Below are positions 23,174 through 36,000 of a DNA stretch of 64,000 nt, piece after piece. The notes below the pieces were generated by a model. It had not been told where the DNA came from, did no database searches, and saw nothing but the letters and a program-made list of their open reading frames with translations. Location: positions 7,466,195-7,530,194 of the forward strand of contig NC_049989.1 of assembly GCF_000003815.2 (NCBI RefSeq), given 5' to 3'. Each line of letters opens with the position of its first letter. The stretch's first letter is position 1. The position numbers were made by a program, and so were the translations under genes. The stretch comes from Branchiostoma floridae (lineage: Eukaryota > Chordata > Leptocardii > Amphioxiformes > Branchiostomatidae).

Positions 23174-24492
23174 AATTAATATGGCCACATGTGCACCTGA
23201 TGCATATATATGCATGTAAAACGAATGTTACGCTTTTGTTTTTCCATGCAGTATAGTTGCAAGATGATATTTCCTTTTGTGGTCTCTCTTCATTCCAATT
23301 GTTACATGCTTCTTCACACCAGCTCGACGATTAAACGTAGACAAGAACAAGTGACCGTAGGTAACACAGTCTGTGACGAAATTATGGTTTATGTCGGTTG
23401 TGTTGTTTTCTGTGGTGTGTGATGTTGTGTTTATATCGCATACAGAACGCATCAAACTTGCCCGTTATCCCCAGGCACCGGTGGCATAAGCTAGCCACCG
23501 GTAAATCTGCCTTTAAAAGCCAACATACCTATAACTACCAAATTCAAAACACAATCCTGTACGCATCAACAGCAAAATCAGCGTCTCAAAAGAACGACAC
23601 CAATGAAAACAGCCATCACGCAGCTTCACAATAGCCTGGTATCCATCCGTAATATAGCTCCCGAGTCTCTTCTATCCTCTCCGTAATTGCAGAGAGGAGA
23701 GAAGAAACTCGGGAGCTATATCACGGATGGATACCAGGCTACTTCACAATGGACTCCTGATACAGCCGCAACTGACGGCACGATGTGCACAAAACGATCA
23801 CCTGGTCAGGGATTCTCTGTGCAAAGGATCTGCCAAACCACATACGAATGCGGCAACGGGAACATACAGATACAGATGCCCGTAGAATTATCTTGCCCGT
23901 CCGCTTTCGACGCTTCGAGTGCTGTCAAAATTGCGTCAATATAGGAAATTTGCTGTCGCAGCATCTAGTCACAATGACGGGTGCTTTTAGTAAAGTTTGT
24001 ATCGTGTCGATGGAATTGTCAATTTTGATTAGTGTTTCGATCTCCTTTTCACGCGTTTTGCCGTCAGCGATGGTGAGTTTGGGTTCGACATTTTTCATCA
24101 TTTATTGGAAGCTATGGCGATTAAGGTTTAGATAAACATTGCATTGGTGTAAAAGTTCAGCGACAAAATGGTACGTTAAGATTTGCATAATGCGTTGTCA
24201 GGATTCCCCCATGGGGGCCCTTGGTAATGCCTGTAATGTACTGTGCTATACACATGATAGCTACGAACGCCAGAACACAATACTCCGTTGGGAGTTGACC
24301 CACCCTCCTGGAGGTAACGAATCAGGGGTCAAACTGAAGGGGTCAAACTCAAAAGGTGTTACATACTATCTCTGGACACGTGAGGTCGGATATCAAACAA
24401 TCACGACCAAAGTTCAGTTGAGAGTACAACAGTCAACGTACGTCCACCGTCTTCGCAAATCGTCGCAGGGGGCATATAGTGATTCATAAGAT
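23174..24492. other. Spacer between PGRP and the CYP4 gene
   Basis: It holds the PGRP 3' UTR, a TAGCCT-type foldback element (23632-23741) and the CYP4 promoter region. The open frames at 23687-24135 and 24139-24489 have no recognised domain. The latter stops four bases before the CYP4 start codon and may be 5' UTR sequence. Confidence 0.5.
23632..23741. mobile_element. 110-bp foldback element with TAGCCT ends and 8-bp target duplication
   Basis: The inverted repeat begins TAGCCTGGTATCCATCCGT at the left and is mirrored at the right, with nearly full-length pairing (agctcccgag / ctcgggagct). Direct repeats cttcacaa flank it at 23624-23631 and 23742-23749. An 8-bp duplication is the hAT signature. 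Non-coding. Confidence 0.85.
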
Positions 24493-27400
24493 ATGGCGGT
24501 ATTTGAAAGGATTTTGGGTTTTACCTTGCAATACCTGTTCCCTATCGTGGCCACCGCTCTTCTGGCTACCTTTGTTTTAGCAACCGTTTATCTCTGGATG
24601 GAGGCTCGCTTTCAGGAGAGATCTCTGGCCTCGTTTCCGTGTCCTGAAAGACACTGGCTCCGAGGAACAATGGATTTAAAGAAGGTAAGTACTGATAGGC
24701 CCATGGCCACCAGGAAGCTTTGTCTAAACCTTAAATCGTACATTGGGCATATATTTAAGGACTTACTATTGTGTCATTTTTTTCTGTTGAAGAATTCTAT
24801 CTGGTTTACATTTTTCATGATAAAGTACTAGCCTCCATAGCAGGGGGCCGGCAATCAGAAAGGGCCAGCAATCAGCGACCGAGTACAAATAGAAATAGCC
24901 AGCAAAAGGCCCCAGAGAGCCTGCTATGGAGGCTAATGAAGTACTATGTTATATAAACGTTGAAAGGGCAGGCTCGTACGATAGGTAAATACTAGTAACT
25001 GGGGCAGGGGTAACGTGGGCCTAATCTCCAAGCAGATCTTGCGGTGGTTTAAAACAGTAGCATCAGCTGGGGAAGGAGTTTAGCCGACAGAGGAGTTTTA
25101 TTTCTTCGCGGCGGAATAAAAATCCTCTGCCGGCTAAACTCCTTCCCCAGCTTATGTTACTGTCTTAAAGCACCGCAAGATCTGCTTGGAGATTAACGTG
25201 GGCCCACCTATTGTTCAGTGTCTTCATAAACCACCAGTTGAGAACTGCCTCATGCGATGGCGTATGCCCGTGCCCTTAAATCGCACGATAACCACAGCAA
25301 GTCGTATATCATAGTTAAATCATCCAGTCGCCGATCGTCGTGCGATATTTCCAGTGTACGTCGTACGATTTTTAACTTGTCTCTTCAGAATAGCAGCCTG
25401 GACGCTTTTGTGCTTTTATAACCGACGAAATGCGAACCTCGTTGAATAATAAGTTGCAATGCCTTTCACTGTAAAGACGTGTTAACAAAAATACCATAAC
25501 AAGATGACCCTTTACAATACGTACAAAGAAAGGTTCAAATCAAGAAAAACACAGGATGAGAAAGACAGCCCCTTCACACGGCTCTACGAGTCAGGCTATG
25601 AAAACACACATATATTTTAGCTATAAAAGCACGACTCATAGAGGCTACCTTTCTCTTCGAGTTGTCGCCGTCATTGTTATCTTCATCTTAAGAATCGTTA
25701 GAAGTTTTGGAGGTTTTCTTCTTCTTTTCTTCTTTTTCTGATTCTGTTCAGGAGTCAGATTTATACAATTGAAAGTTGCAGTCACAAGAGTGTATAATGA
25801 AGTCCGCAAAATACGTACCTCAATCATGATCTAGGTATATCTTTACATGGTACTGGTTTGAGGAATTGGTTTTGCCGCTGCTGCGTCTGTTTTCTCGCTG
25901 TAACTTCCGGTCTCTGTCATGCTTCCAGATAATGGCGGATCAGGGTTACCTCCTAGAATTCCTGTTGGAACAAACTCAGCGCTTTCCGAAGTGTTTTCAA
26001 CAGTGGGTAGGACCGTTCCGTGGGGTCCTGGTCGTAGTTCATCCAGAACTTGCCAAAGATGTTCTGAAAACAATCGAGCCAAAATCCAGGGTCTACGAGT
26101 ACCTTCGACCATGGCTAGGTGAGTAGTTTCAAACTTGTTTGGGACGATGATAAGGAAGTTGACATCGAAGGTGTGTCAGTAATGATACGAATGTATGAAC
26201 AACAGATATTAACTTTGGACTATTTTTTAATTATCGTGGAAATTAAACAAGATGTAATTTTTTCTCGTACATGCCATGCACGGTGAAGATGTCCACATTG
26301 TACGGTACAGTGTTTTTAACGTTTACGGTTGAAAAACGTTTTCTTTGCCTCATGAACGCATCTTACATCTACCCCTCCCCCAACAACAGGTGATGGCCTG
26401 CTCCTAAGCAAAGGTGAAAAATGGAGGCGAAATCGCAGACTGTTGACTCCAGCATTCCACTTCGAAATCCTGCGACCTTACATCACAGTTTACAACCAAG
26501 CCACGGACGTGTTTATGGTAACAGATGACCATCTATAGCTAGTTACTACAGGTGTCATTTATTACGCTTTATGTGGGATTTTTATACTAAATTGACAGCC
26601 TAACTTACTAGAAGATTGACTCGCTATCTCAATAATTATATTGCTATCTACCTTACATATTTATTAACGAATTTACTGCTTAACAGAGTGACGTAATACC
26701 ATAGCCTACTAACTTGCATACTAACTAACCTACCCGCGACCTTACATACTAGAAAGTTCGCGACATTTGCCAGCGAGAAAATACATCTTTCACTCCATCT
26801 GTTGTGAATTACCCCCAGGAAAAGATGTCCAGTTTCGCCATGAAAAATGAAGCTGTGGAGATCACCGAGCACCTGAGTTTGCTGACATTGGACATCATTC
26901 TGCAATGTGCATTCTCCCACAATATCGACTGTCAGCGTATCGGGTACGCAAAAAACCACATCACACGATTGTTACAAGCGTAAACAGTTGAATTTTGCAC
27001 GACATACTAGTATGTACAACTATCACAAAATGTCTCAGTTTGCGATCGCACTGAAATGCAAACACTGCATTTCATCCGGACCTCCACTGTTAAGCATTAC
27101 TAGAAAGTGTTCGAAAGGTATTTAACTAGGGCCTACTCTTCCCTTGCAGGGCCAAGCATCCATACGTTGCTGCAGTACACGCCATGTCGCAACTGGTGGT
27201 TTTACGTGCAATGTATGTTTATCCTAAATTCATAGGCTATTGACGCACTCCACTATGAATGAATAGAATGAGTTACAAACATAGCAAAAGTTTCAATCGG
27301 TTTCTGAAAACTGTTGTCGGATTGATTTTGCTGGTAGGAAGCTAAGTTTACACTTATGACAAGGTAACCCTTTACGGTCACGGAAAAGGGCAGACGAATT

Positions 27401-30257
27401 GAGTATAGTAGCTTTGCCATTGGATGGGCAATCTGCAATCGTCCTGATCAACAAAAATCATACTAGTTGCGAGAAGATTTTTCAACATGTAAGAAACGAT
27501 GGTTATACTGAACAATCATACAGATACAGATAGCTACGACAGCAAAAGTATAAACATTTTTGTTTTACGTTTACTTTGATATTCTATTGTACAGAAAATT
27601 ACGATGTTGCTGTACCCTTGCAGGCATCCCTGGATGCATGTATGGCCGATGTATCGACTAACACCTCAGGGTCGGAAGTTCGTTGAAATGTACAATCTTG
27701 TCCATCAAGAGGCTAATTCCATTATCAAAGCAAGACGAGAGGTCCTGGTAAGTGTGAATCAGGTGTATGATGGCCAAAGACGTAACGTTTTCTGGCTACC
27801 GTGTGCCTCTAACTAAGGGACATATTAGGAAGTAAGGATGAAAACTTGTAGCTATGAGATTTTTTGCGTTTTCGTGAAATAATTTGCAAACTGAAAGATG
27901 CAAAATATGTTTCTCCACAGAACAGTGAAATAAGGGAAAAGATGGGGCGTGGGTCTCGGTATTTGGATTTCTTGGACATCCTGTTGACCGCTCGCGACCC
28001 GGACGGAGAGGGACTAACTGATGAGGAAATCAGGGCGGAGGTGGACACTTTCCTATTCGAAGGTAATACTCTACGTTGTGTCCCCTGCTTTATTAGTTGG
28101 TACACTCATGTCCATACGTATACCAGTCATAACACCTTGACACCTGGGAGAGGGGAACAGTGTCCAGCACAAGGGCAACAAAGTACTCTTAGCACCAGGA
28201 ACAGGGAAACACTGTCAACACCAGGGACAGGTGTCAGTATCAGGGACAGGGAAACGCAGCCAATACCACTGTCACCAGGGACAGGGAAACACAGTCAGCA
28301 CCAGGGACAGGGAAAGGCGTCAGTATCAGGGAAGGGAAACGCTGTCAGTATAAGGGACAGATCAACACACAGTTCACCAGGGACAGGGAAACGCAGTCAT
28401 CACCAGGGACAGGGAAACACAATCAGCACCAGGGACAGGGAAACACGTTCAGCACCAGGGACAGGGAAGCTCAGACAGTACCAGGGACAGGGAAACACTG
28501 TCTGCACCAGGGACAGGGAAATGGTATCAGGACCACGGGTACGGAAGTAAAGTTAGCACCAAGGACAGGTAAACACAGTCAGTACAAGGGATAGGGTAAC
28601 TGTTGAAAGCTGCTTGGTTCTTAGTCAGAATATCTTATAAACCAATCAATCAATCCATATCACATTCTTTGAAATGTTTAATGTAACAAGATGCATAGTC
28701 TATATATAACTTAACTATTTTGTTAAAGGTCACGACACGACAGCCACTGGCATCTCCTGGAGCCTCTATTGTCTGGCTAAACATCCGGAGCATCAGGATC
28801 GAGTAAGGGAAGAGGTGGATGCTGTGATGGCCGACAAGGATGAGCTAGTATGGTAATTGGGTTAAAGCCTGTTGAGACGCAAATTCACAAGCGCTAGCAG
28901 GTAAGGGGAAAGAAGTAAGAAGTAAACGAAGCTAAAAACTTGACGTTAAATGGTGTATGGAAATATGTAGTAATGTAAACATAGGTAAGGGCAAGGATTC
29001 AACCTCTTTGGTAAGTGAATATCATACTTGACCATATACTATTGCCTACAGGGAGGACATCTGTAAACTGAAATATTTGGCGATGTGCCTGAAGGAAGCT
29101 ATGCGCCTATATCCTCCTGTTCCCATCGTGTCACGGAGGATCACGCGAGATTTCGACTTCCAGGGACATCGCCTGCCAGCGGGAACAAACGTGGACTTGA
29201 ACGTGTGGTGTATGCACCGCAACCCGGCTGTCTGGGGCAAGGATGTCATGGTAAGAGCGACCTAAGTGCCGGAAAATATTTGAAAGATTACAGAGCACAA
29301 AAAAAGAGTATCTGATATCACTCTTATTGCTGGAATAAAAAAACAACTCTGAAATGACCTCTTTATTTGAATTCACATTTTCAGGTGCTTATTGCTGAAA
29401 TTATTATATTCCTTGTTAGTATTGATATCTGTTGAATACATGTACACGACTACAATTTTGTTTCAGGACTACAAGCCTTTTAGGTTTTCACCCGAGAACA
29501 TGACGAAGATGGATCCCTATGCTTTCATTCCGTTCTCAGCCGGGCCAAGGTCAGTCCTTCATGATGTCTTTTTGAAAAAAAAAGAATTCTTGTCAATATC
29601 TGTTTGGTATTGAACCCGGATACATGTACGTAACAATATCTTCACTGCACAAAGCTATGATTTGGAGTTGAGCTCTTACACTGTAAGGTAAACTATTTGC
29701 ACCGTAGAGTACAAAGGAAATTACAACAACTTAGATTAAATCTCTGGAGCACCATGGGTATCATCAATTCAATACCCTGTTATTCATGCCATAACAGAAA
29801 CTGCATCGGCCAGAACTTTGCACTGAATGAAGAGAAAGTGGTAATTTCCAGGATATTACACAGGTATGCTTGCAAGTATTTTCAGGATTGTTGCCAAGTT
29901 TTTCAATGCAACTTAGAGAAGAAGGTGTCAAATCACATAATATACCATATTCTGTGTATATTCATTTGTCCAGCCTTCCTGGCCACTTAGATTTCATGAA
30001 GGCAGCGTTTTTTTTCGCTCAACTGCATTATTTTTCGCTCACATCAGTTTTAGGGTGCCGAAATGATCATGTCATAATAAAACCAGTATGGCCTAACTGC
30101 TAAACAACAACAACAACAACAACAACAGCTTTTCAATCTTCCTGACACTATCAGGTTCAAGGTCGAGCTGGTTCCCGATCATCCCGTGGTCCCATCACTG
30201 CAGATCGTCTCAAGGGCAGCCAACGGCATCAAGGTCAAGTTCATCCCGAGGAGCTAG
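24493..30257 (+). CDS. CYP4: Cytochrome P450, CYP4 family
   Basis: Twelve exons join in frame: 24493-24684, 25929-26118, 26390-26517, 26819-26943, 27150-27212, 27624-27747, 27921-28062, 28729-28852, 29052-29250, 29467-29549, 29798-29863 and 30155-30257 (512 residues, normal for the family). An N-terminal hydrophobic helix (about 12-36) anchors it in the [19 protein letters not shown] is the helix C region. Helix I reads [10 protein letters not shown], with Glu321 in the position that in CYP4 enzymes binds heme covalently, and Thr325-Thr326 for oxygen activation. ExxR is Glu378-Arg381 ([10 protein letters not shown]). The heme loop is FSAGPRNCIG, with Cys459 as the iron ligand. CYP4 enzymes omega-hydroxylate fatty acids and eicosanoids; the helix I to heme-loop part is closest to CYP4F/4V types as I recall them. 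The substrate cannot be read from sequence. AATAAA lies at 30411-30416. Confidence 0.95.
24829..24935. mobile_element. 107-bp foldback element, TAGCCT family
   Basis: The ends tagcctccatagcag and ctgctatggaggcta are inverted copies. The flanks ataaagtac and atgaagtac match at eight of nine bases. The interior pairs poorly. It lies in intron 1 of the CYP4 gene. Confidence 0.75.
25022..25193. mobile_element. 172-bp foldback element, CTCCAAGCAGA family, with direct repeats
   Basis: The left end TAATCTCCAAGCAGATCTTG and the right end caagatctgcttggagat pair, as do long inner arms (gctggggaaggagtttagcc with its inverse). Perfect 11-base direct repeats taacgtgggcc lie at 25011-25021 and 25194-25204, though the first bases may belong to the terminus. 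It lies in intron 1 of the CYP4 gene. Confidence 0.88.
28148..28612. repeat. G-rich minisatellite in CYP4 intron 7
   Basis: Many imperfect copies of a ~26-base unit built on ccagggacagggaaacac, some partial, lie between exons 7 and 8. The array is free of stops in one frame, so that reading through the exon 7 donor would add a long Arg/Thr/Gly-rich tail. This is most likely a by-product of the repeat. Confidence 0.9.
30103..30127. repeat. (CAA)n tract
   Basis: Eight CAA units just before the last CYP4 exon. Confidence 0.95.
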
Positions 30258-33025
30258 AGTGCCCCTGATGGACTATGTCAGAAGGACCGCTTTCGTAAAA
30301 TTTGTCTCTTCAAATCACTTGTATGGAGCAAGTGTTTTGCCTTAGTGATTTAGTATAGCCAACCAACTTAAGTTTACACACAAACGTGCCTTAATACTGC
30401 AATGCTAAGAAATAAAGAATACACTTCGTCGATAAGTTACTGTCCTATTTTCTTTGCAACAAAGGTAAGAATGGTTACTCTCCAACCAGATCCACGGTGC
30501 GTTATGTATAGTAACCAGATCCACGGTGCGTTATGTATAGTATCAAACTTCCCGTTTGACTCCCTTAGCCGGCTATACTCCCTGGCCAGCTTTGATACTA
30601 TCTTATGGCACCGTAGGATCTGCTTGGAGATTAAGAATGGTAACGTTACAGGCTTTGACGCAAAATAAATGGATGATGATTAGGTAGAATAGTGAAGACC
30701 GTATGTCGGGTATTGAGGTTGGGTATTGAATAAAAATCAGGGAAAGTCTGTCAGAGGCAGATTGTGAACTAGGATGAACTTCATTACTGCATTACGTTAC
30801 TCCATAAGTTTAAAGGGCATTTGTATATCTTTGCGTTAACGAATAAAATTGGGTGACAAACAGATATGATACTGCAGTGAAGATTGTACAATTGGCAATG
30901 TTATGTCTCTTATCCATTCATCACCCATGGTAAATAGGTGATAAGCAAATAAGCTAATGACGATGTAACGTCAACATTGACGTAATTAAATCCAAAGAAA
31001 AAAAGACAATGCGTTGTCTGATATGTCATCGAAGACAAACTTAAAATTTGTTCGTCAAATATTCCGTTACCGCTTTGCTATTCAACAAGAATGTAAATTT
31101 CAATGTTTTGCACTTTTTCTCTCAATGTCTTCGTTGTCGTTATGATATTACTCTTTATCTACAGAACTTAACTGTCCCTCAGGTAGTTTTGTTTGAAGTG
31201 ATTTAGACTTAGGTGCTTGGACGCCATTTACAATAACGGCACAGTATGTTTGCGCGACCTTTGTGACCGTTTCTTAGCGATACCTCAGTCGCCAATTGAG
31301 CCGTGTTCTTTCAGTCAGAATAAAATGATATGTCTATGAAATGGTATTAATTTACTGTGGGATAATAATCAATATTGTTGCGCATTGATATTACTATTTC
31401 ATAGGTCACGCAAATGAACAATAAATCTTAGCATGGTTATTTTGAAACTGACATCAAAGCATGTAACTGCCTGAATATATGCAATTCCAAACGACACAGA
31501 AAAATAAGATAAAGCTCAGCCTCCTATGCTTCATGTTTACGTTATCATTCAAATCTTTATCTCGTCGACACACATTTGCAATTTGACCAAGCGTATATTT
31601 GCCAATTTCCCGCCAAGACAGCCTACGGTATCACCAAATTTGTGCCTGACATAAACATAACCCAGCGTTATCGTGCTCTATCAGAGAATTATAACAAACA
31701 CCTGCCTTTTCTATGTTGTAGATATGAAATGTTTTTCTTCCTCTCCTATAAGAGAAACTGTCACAAATTGATGTATTTCTAAGAGTAGTGTCGGTACAAA
31801 TTTACAGGGAGAATTCTCACTACGGTAGACAGCCTAGCTTGGGGCCTTATTTGCCCAGTGATGCGGAGATTTGGAGAGGTATTTGCACAGCGGTCGCCTT
31901 GACAACCACAACAGTTTGTGTGCTTTAGACCTACAGCACAGACTTGTGACCAATGTTTATGCGGTGTTCCTCGCCATTTCTTACCAGCCTTGCTGTCTAG
32001 AGCCTCTACTGTAGGCTACTGGTCCGCTACGTCCTGATTTCAGGTAAGACATCGTGCAGTGATAACCAAATCCTTTTGTCGGTATTGCTGTGATGATTGT
32101 CCCTAGGGCATATTTCGGCGTGAATAAGCATAATTTTCTGTCCGCCAGTCAACCAGTGTACCTTAACAAACTTCAACGGACTAAGAGAGATTGTAAAATC
32201 AGGCAAGACTAGCCTGCAATTCGATCAACAAAATCCCATTGATAATTGATTGATTTTGTTCAGACTGGAATTGGAAAGACATTTCTCGTGGTCGCCCTTT
32301 TATAGTTTTAAGAGGAATTTCAATTGTTTCACCCATATCGATGTCATTTTTCTTAATTGGCCTAAAATCTTCTCAACTAAATACAAATGATTCGCTGTCA
32401 CAGGAATAATTTCCCATGTGTAAAAAACTAATGACCCTTCAATTATTATTCCTTAAGGCGATTGTTGTGACATCGCCTCGGGTTACCAGCTCACAATGAA
32501 GCCGTATTGTTTACACCTGTACCCTTTGTACGGTTACAAACTCCGAAACAGGTAGTACCCGCGTGTCAAAGGAACAGTACAGGGTCTGGTGACATTATCT
32601 TGTTAGATGGTAGCTCGATTACAAGAATAAGTAAGTCAAGACGCCACAAAATCCATGCATGTACAAGATCTAGTACTAGTGTAAGCAAAACGCACATTAT
32701 TGGAAGGGGGAGGGGGGCAGGTAGAAGGAGTGTTTTGTAATTTATTTGTAGATTATCATAAGTCGAGGATTCTACCTGGTATTTGTTTAATTTCGCTCAC
32801 CCAATCCTCTTGCCACTAAGTGTATATTTGATGGTTCCTTAACATTGCTCTTTATGATTAAAGAATAAAGGATATGCACGATTCTGTAATTCCTGTGGTA
32901 TCAAACATTCTTTGACAGTCATGTTCAGTTCACTAGATGGTACTTCATAGGGACAGTGCTCACAAAGTTGATTTGCTTTTTTAGCCCACTTTTTCTCGTG
33001 ACGTTCCTGAGTAAGAAGCGAAACC
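30258..33025. other. Spacer between the CYP4 and ODAD1-like genes
   Basis: It contains the CYP4 3' UTR (AATAAA 30411-30416), a foldback element at 30476-30631, and AT-rich sequence without recognisable exons. The last few hundred bases are the presumed promoter of the coiled-coil gene. Small frames (for instance 31576-31782 and 32507-32740) show no domain or splice context. Confidence 0.5.
30476..30631. mobile_element. 156-bp element, CTCCAAGCAGA family, with internal tandem duplication
   Basis: The left end tactctccaaccagatcc and the right end ggatctgcttggagat are imperfect inverted repeats. The left part (ccagatccacggtgcgttatgtatagta) is present twice in tandem. Direct repeats taagaatggt flank it at 30466-30475 and 30632-30641. 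Confidence 0.82.
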
Positions 33026-36000
33026 ATGCCACGTAGACATTCCGCAGGCCGCCGCTCTGATGCAAGCGAGGTGGATGACATGGAGGGACTCGGTAGGTTT
33101 TCCACTTGTCACAGTTGAAATGCATTGGATGTGAATTACATTGAATTTCAAATTTGTGGATAATGCACATAAATGTTGCAATAGGCTTATTCTAAATTTT
33201 CCAAAAATTTGGTCAAAACGTCTGAATGCAGAAAAAGGTGACCGACAAAATGGCAAAATGTGCAGTCACCTGAAACTGCTCTCTTATTGGCTAGAAGTAG
33301 ACTGTTAATTGTGATTGACAGTTAGAATTGATGCATTCCTACAGCATGCACAGTAATGAATTTTAATTATATAGCCATTTCTGTCTGTTTGATGATAAGA
33401 GAATCATCTTTTTGTTATCTATCAGTTTCAGGCAGTTGTTTATCTGCAACCCTATATTTTGCAGTCATTATAATTTCCTGAACATAAATTTTTTCAGCTG
33501 AAAGTGAGCTGGCCAAGCTACAGCGTCAGTACCGTATTATGGAGGGGGATCGCCAGGCATATAGTGTGGAGTCACAAGATCTGATTCGCAGACAAAGGTA
33601 CAATGACTTCCTGAAAGAACATAACAGATAAATGTCCGAGATATATTTGCCTAATATACAATGCAAGTAGATTATGCTCAAACTGAGATGATGATAAAGC
33701 AACACTTTGCCCCAACTGAGGGGCGTTGTCCAGTACTCAATCAAGATCAAGAAGAAGAAGAAGAACACTATGTTCACTGTCAAGTATGTTAAAGTACTGT
33801 TTACATACTGTATTACAGATCAAATCTGATGAAATAATTTATTCATGAGGCAGTCAGGAAGTTGCAATAAGAATTGCATGCTACAAAATACAGTCAAATC
33901 AGGTAGTTGTTTTTTGGTGATGCCTAAGGTATGGAGCTGATGATATTAATGCTGTTGTTGCCATTGTTGTTGTTTAGGGCTGAGATTGATAAGCTGCAAG
34001 CAGAGCAGAATGAGCTGTTCAAGGATTTGAAGCTGTCCCGCAGCAAGTTCAACCAGGTCAAGGATGAGGAGAACAAAGATGTCTTGAAGAACCTGGTTGC
34101 TGCTAAAGGTCAGTGCTGTCTGGTGACCACCCAGTAATTTTGCTGTTTAGCCTTCCTGTACCAATGCAGTCTTTACTAGTTAATACTGGTTACACCTTGG
34201 TTAGACAGTTAGGTTACTGGTATGTGATAAATGTCAGAAAACCTACAAATTCAAAATATTAAACTTAAAAATTACAAGAATGAAATGCACTTTTTAATCA
34301 TATGATGTTATCATTACAGATGAATATGGGTCAGCCATCGAGAATGAAAAGGAGAAAATTGCAGAACTTGACATTGAGGTACCTATGGATTCTTGTCTTG
34401 TATGATTTCTTATGAGATTGTCTTAAATGTTTTACAAAGTGTCCAAGATTCGTAAAAAATATGGTAAAAAATTGCCAACTGTGCCATTGAACACTTTCAA
34501 TGAAACTGCCCCATAGATTCGCAAGTGGGAGAGGAAAGTGGACGGGCAGCGGAAGTCTATGGGAGGCAGCAACATCGGTCGTGAGCATGAGGTCAAAGTT
34601 CGCAAGCAGATGAGGGTCCTTGAGAACAGACTGGACAGGGTAAGTGATCCAAAGATGCAAATATCTAGGAGTTTAGGGAAAATGTTAGCCTGAGTACCAT
34701 CCTCCGTAGTGACCGTAGCTCAATACCATCCTCCATAGTGACCGCTGGCTCAATACAGTATTGAGCCAGCGGTCACTACGGAGGATGGTACTCAGGCTAG
34801 AAAAATGTAGGAATGTGCATTGAAAGTATCGTAAATTGTTTTTCTTGGTCAGTGATGTTTTTGGGTACATTTTTGTGCTACATCATGAATATACATTAGT
34901 CATATTCATATTATCTATTTTGAACAGCCTTTAAAATTATCATATAGCCTATGGATGTAAGTAGTGCAGGGCCTGCAGTCTATTAAGCGCACATCATAGG
35001 TGGATTCACAGAACATTTCTTAACAAATTTGAGTGGGTTGTTTGCCAAATGTACTGCAGTCTATTTGAAATTTTACAAATTCCTTTTTTTGCTGTAAGGC
35101 ATTTTTGCAATAGTCTGGCAACAACCCACGTATTCATTCTAAAATGGTTATGTTACATATTTCAGAGTACAAAAGGTTTTAATGAGGCGCTGACGAGGAA
35201 TGCGAAGCTACGTGAGGAGATTGACAGCCTCCGGACTGAGAGAGCCAGATTTGAGCAGCTGTTCAAGAAGCTGGACAAGGTAAGATGGTGTTGATAAATA
35301 CCAAGTTTGGTTTGAGTATTCTAGAAGAGGCAAGGAAGAGCAACATGATGACAAACTTCAAGATGGTCTATCTATAGCCTTATTGTGTTGTATTTACTGT
35401 TTGGGTGTTTGGTGTATTTTTGTGAGAGAAGGAAAAAAAGCAAATTTTAAAGAATATTTTGATATGGTTGTAAGATCAAACGTATTGTTATTCCTTAGTC
35501 TAATGGTTCTGATTGTTTACCAGGAATTGAAGGACACCAGGAAGGAGATTGGGGAGACGATCGAGAGTTCCACGGCGGCGTACGACTCCCGTGACGAAGC
35601 GCAGGCCAAGATGATCCTGCTGAAGGAGAAGGCCGACAAGGACCTGGCACAGCACACACAGGAGACCAAGGAGCTGCAGCGAGTCATCGACCATGACAGG
35701 AAGCTGAAGGAGTTCATGGGCATCAAGACCATGGAGAGGGAGGAGGACGAACAGGCTCGTGCACAGAGGATTAAGAGGGGTCAGTCTGCAACAAGGAAAA
35801 TATGGATTTAAGTTATCAGATATTGAGTTCTTTGCTACACAATCCAAGTTTTGTATCCGCCAACATTACAGGGCAACACAAAGTAGTAGAGTCCATTATA
35901 CATTATATGTGATACAGTTGCATGAAACAGAACTTCGGGTTGTGTAGCAAAGATCTTGATATAGACTAAATCATCAACCTGATAAAGCTATTGACTAAAT

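Noticed and set aside
24139-24489. 116-codon frame ending just before the CYP4 start
   Set aside because: No domain and no downstream join; more likely 5' UTR or promoter sequence of the CYP4 gene.
28148-28612. Minisatellite considered as a CRISPR array
   Set aside because: Units are contiguous and imperfect without unique spacers, and the host is a eukaryotic intron.
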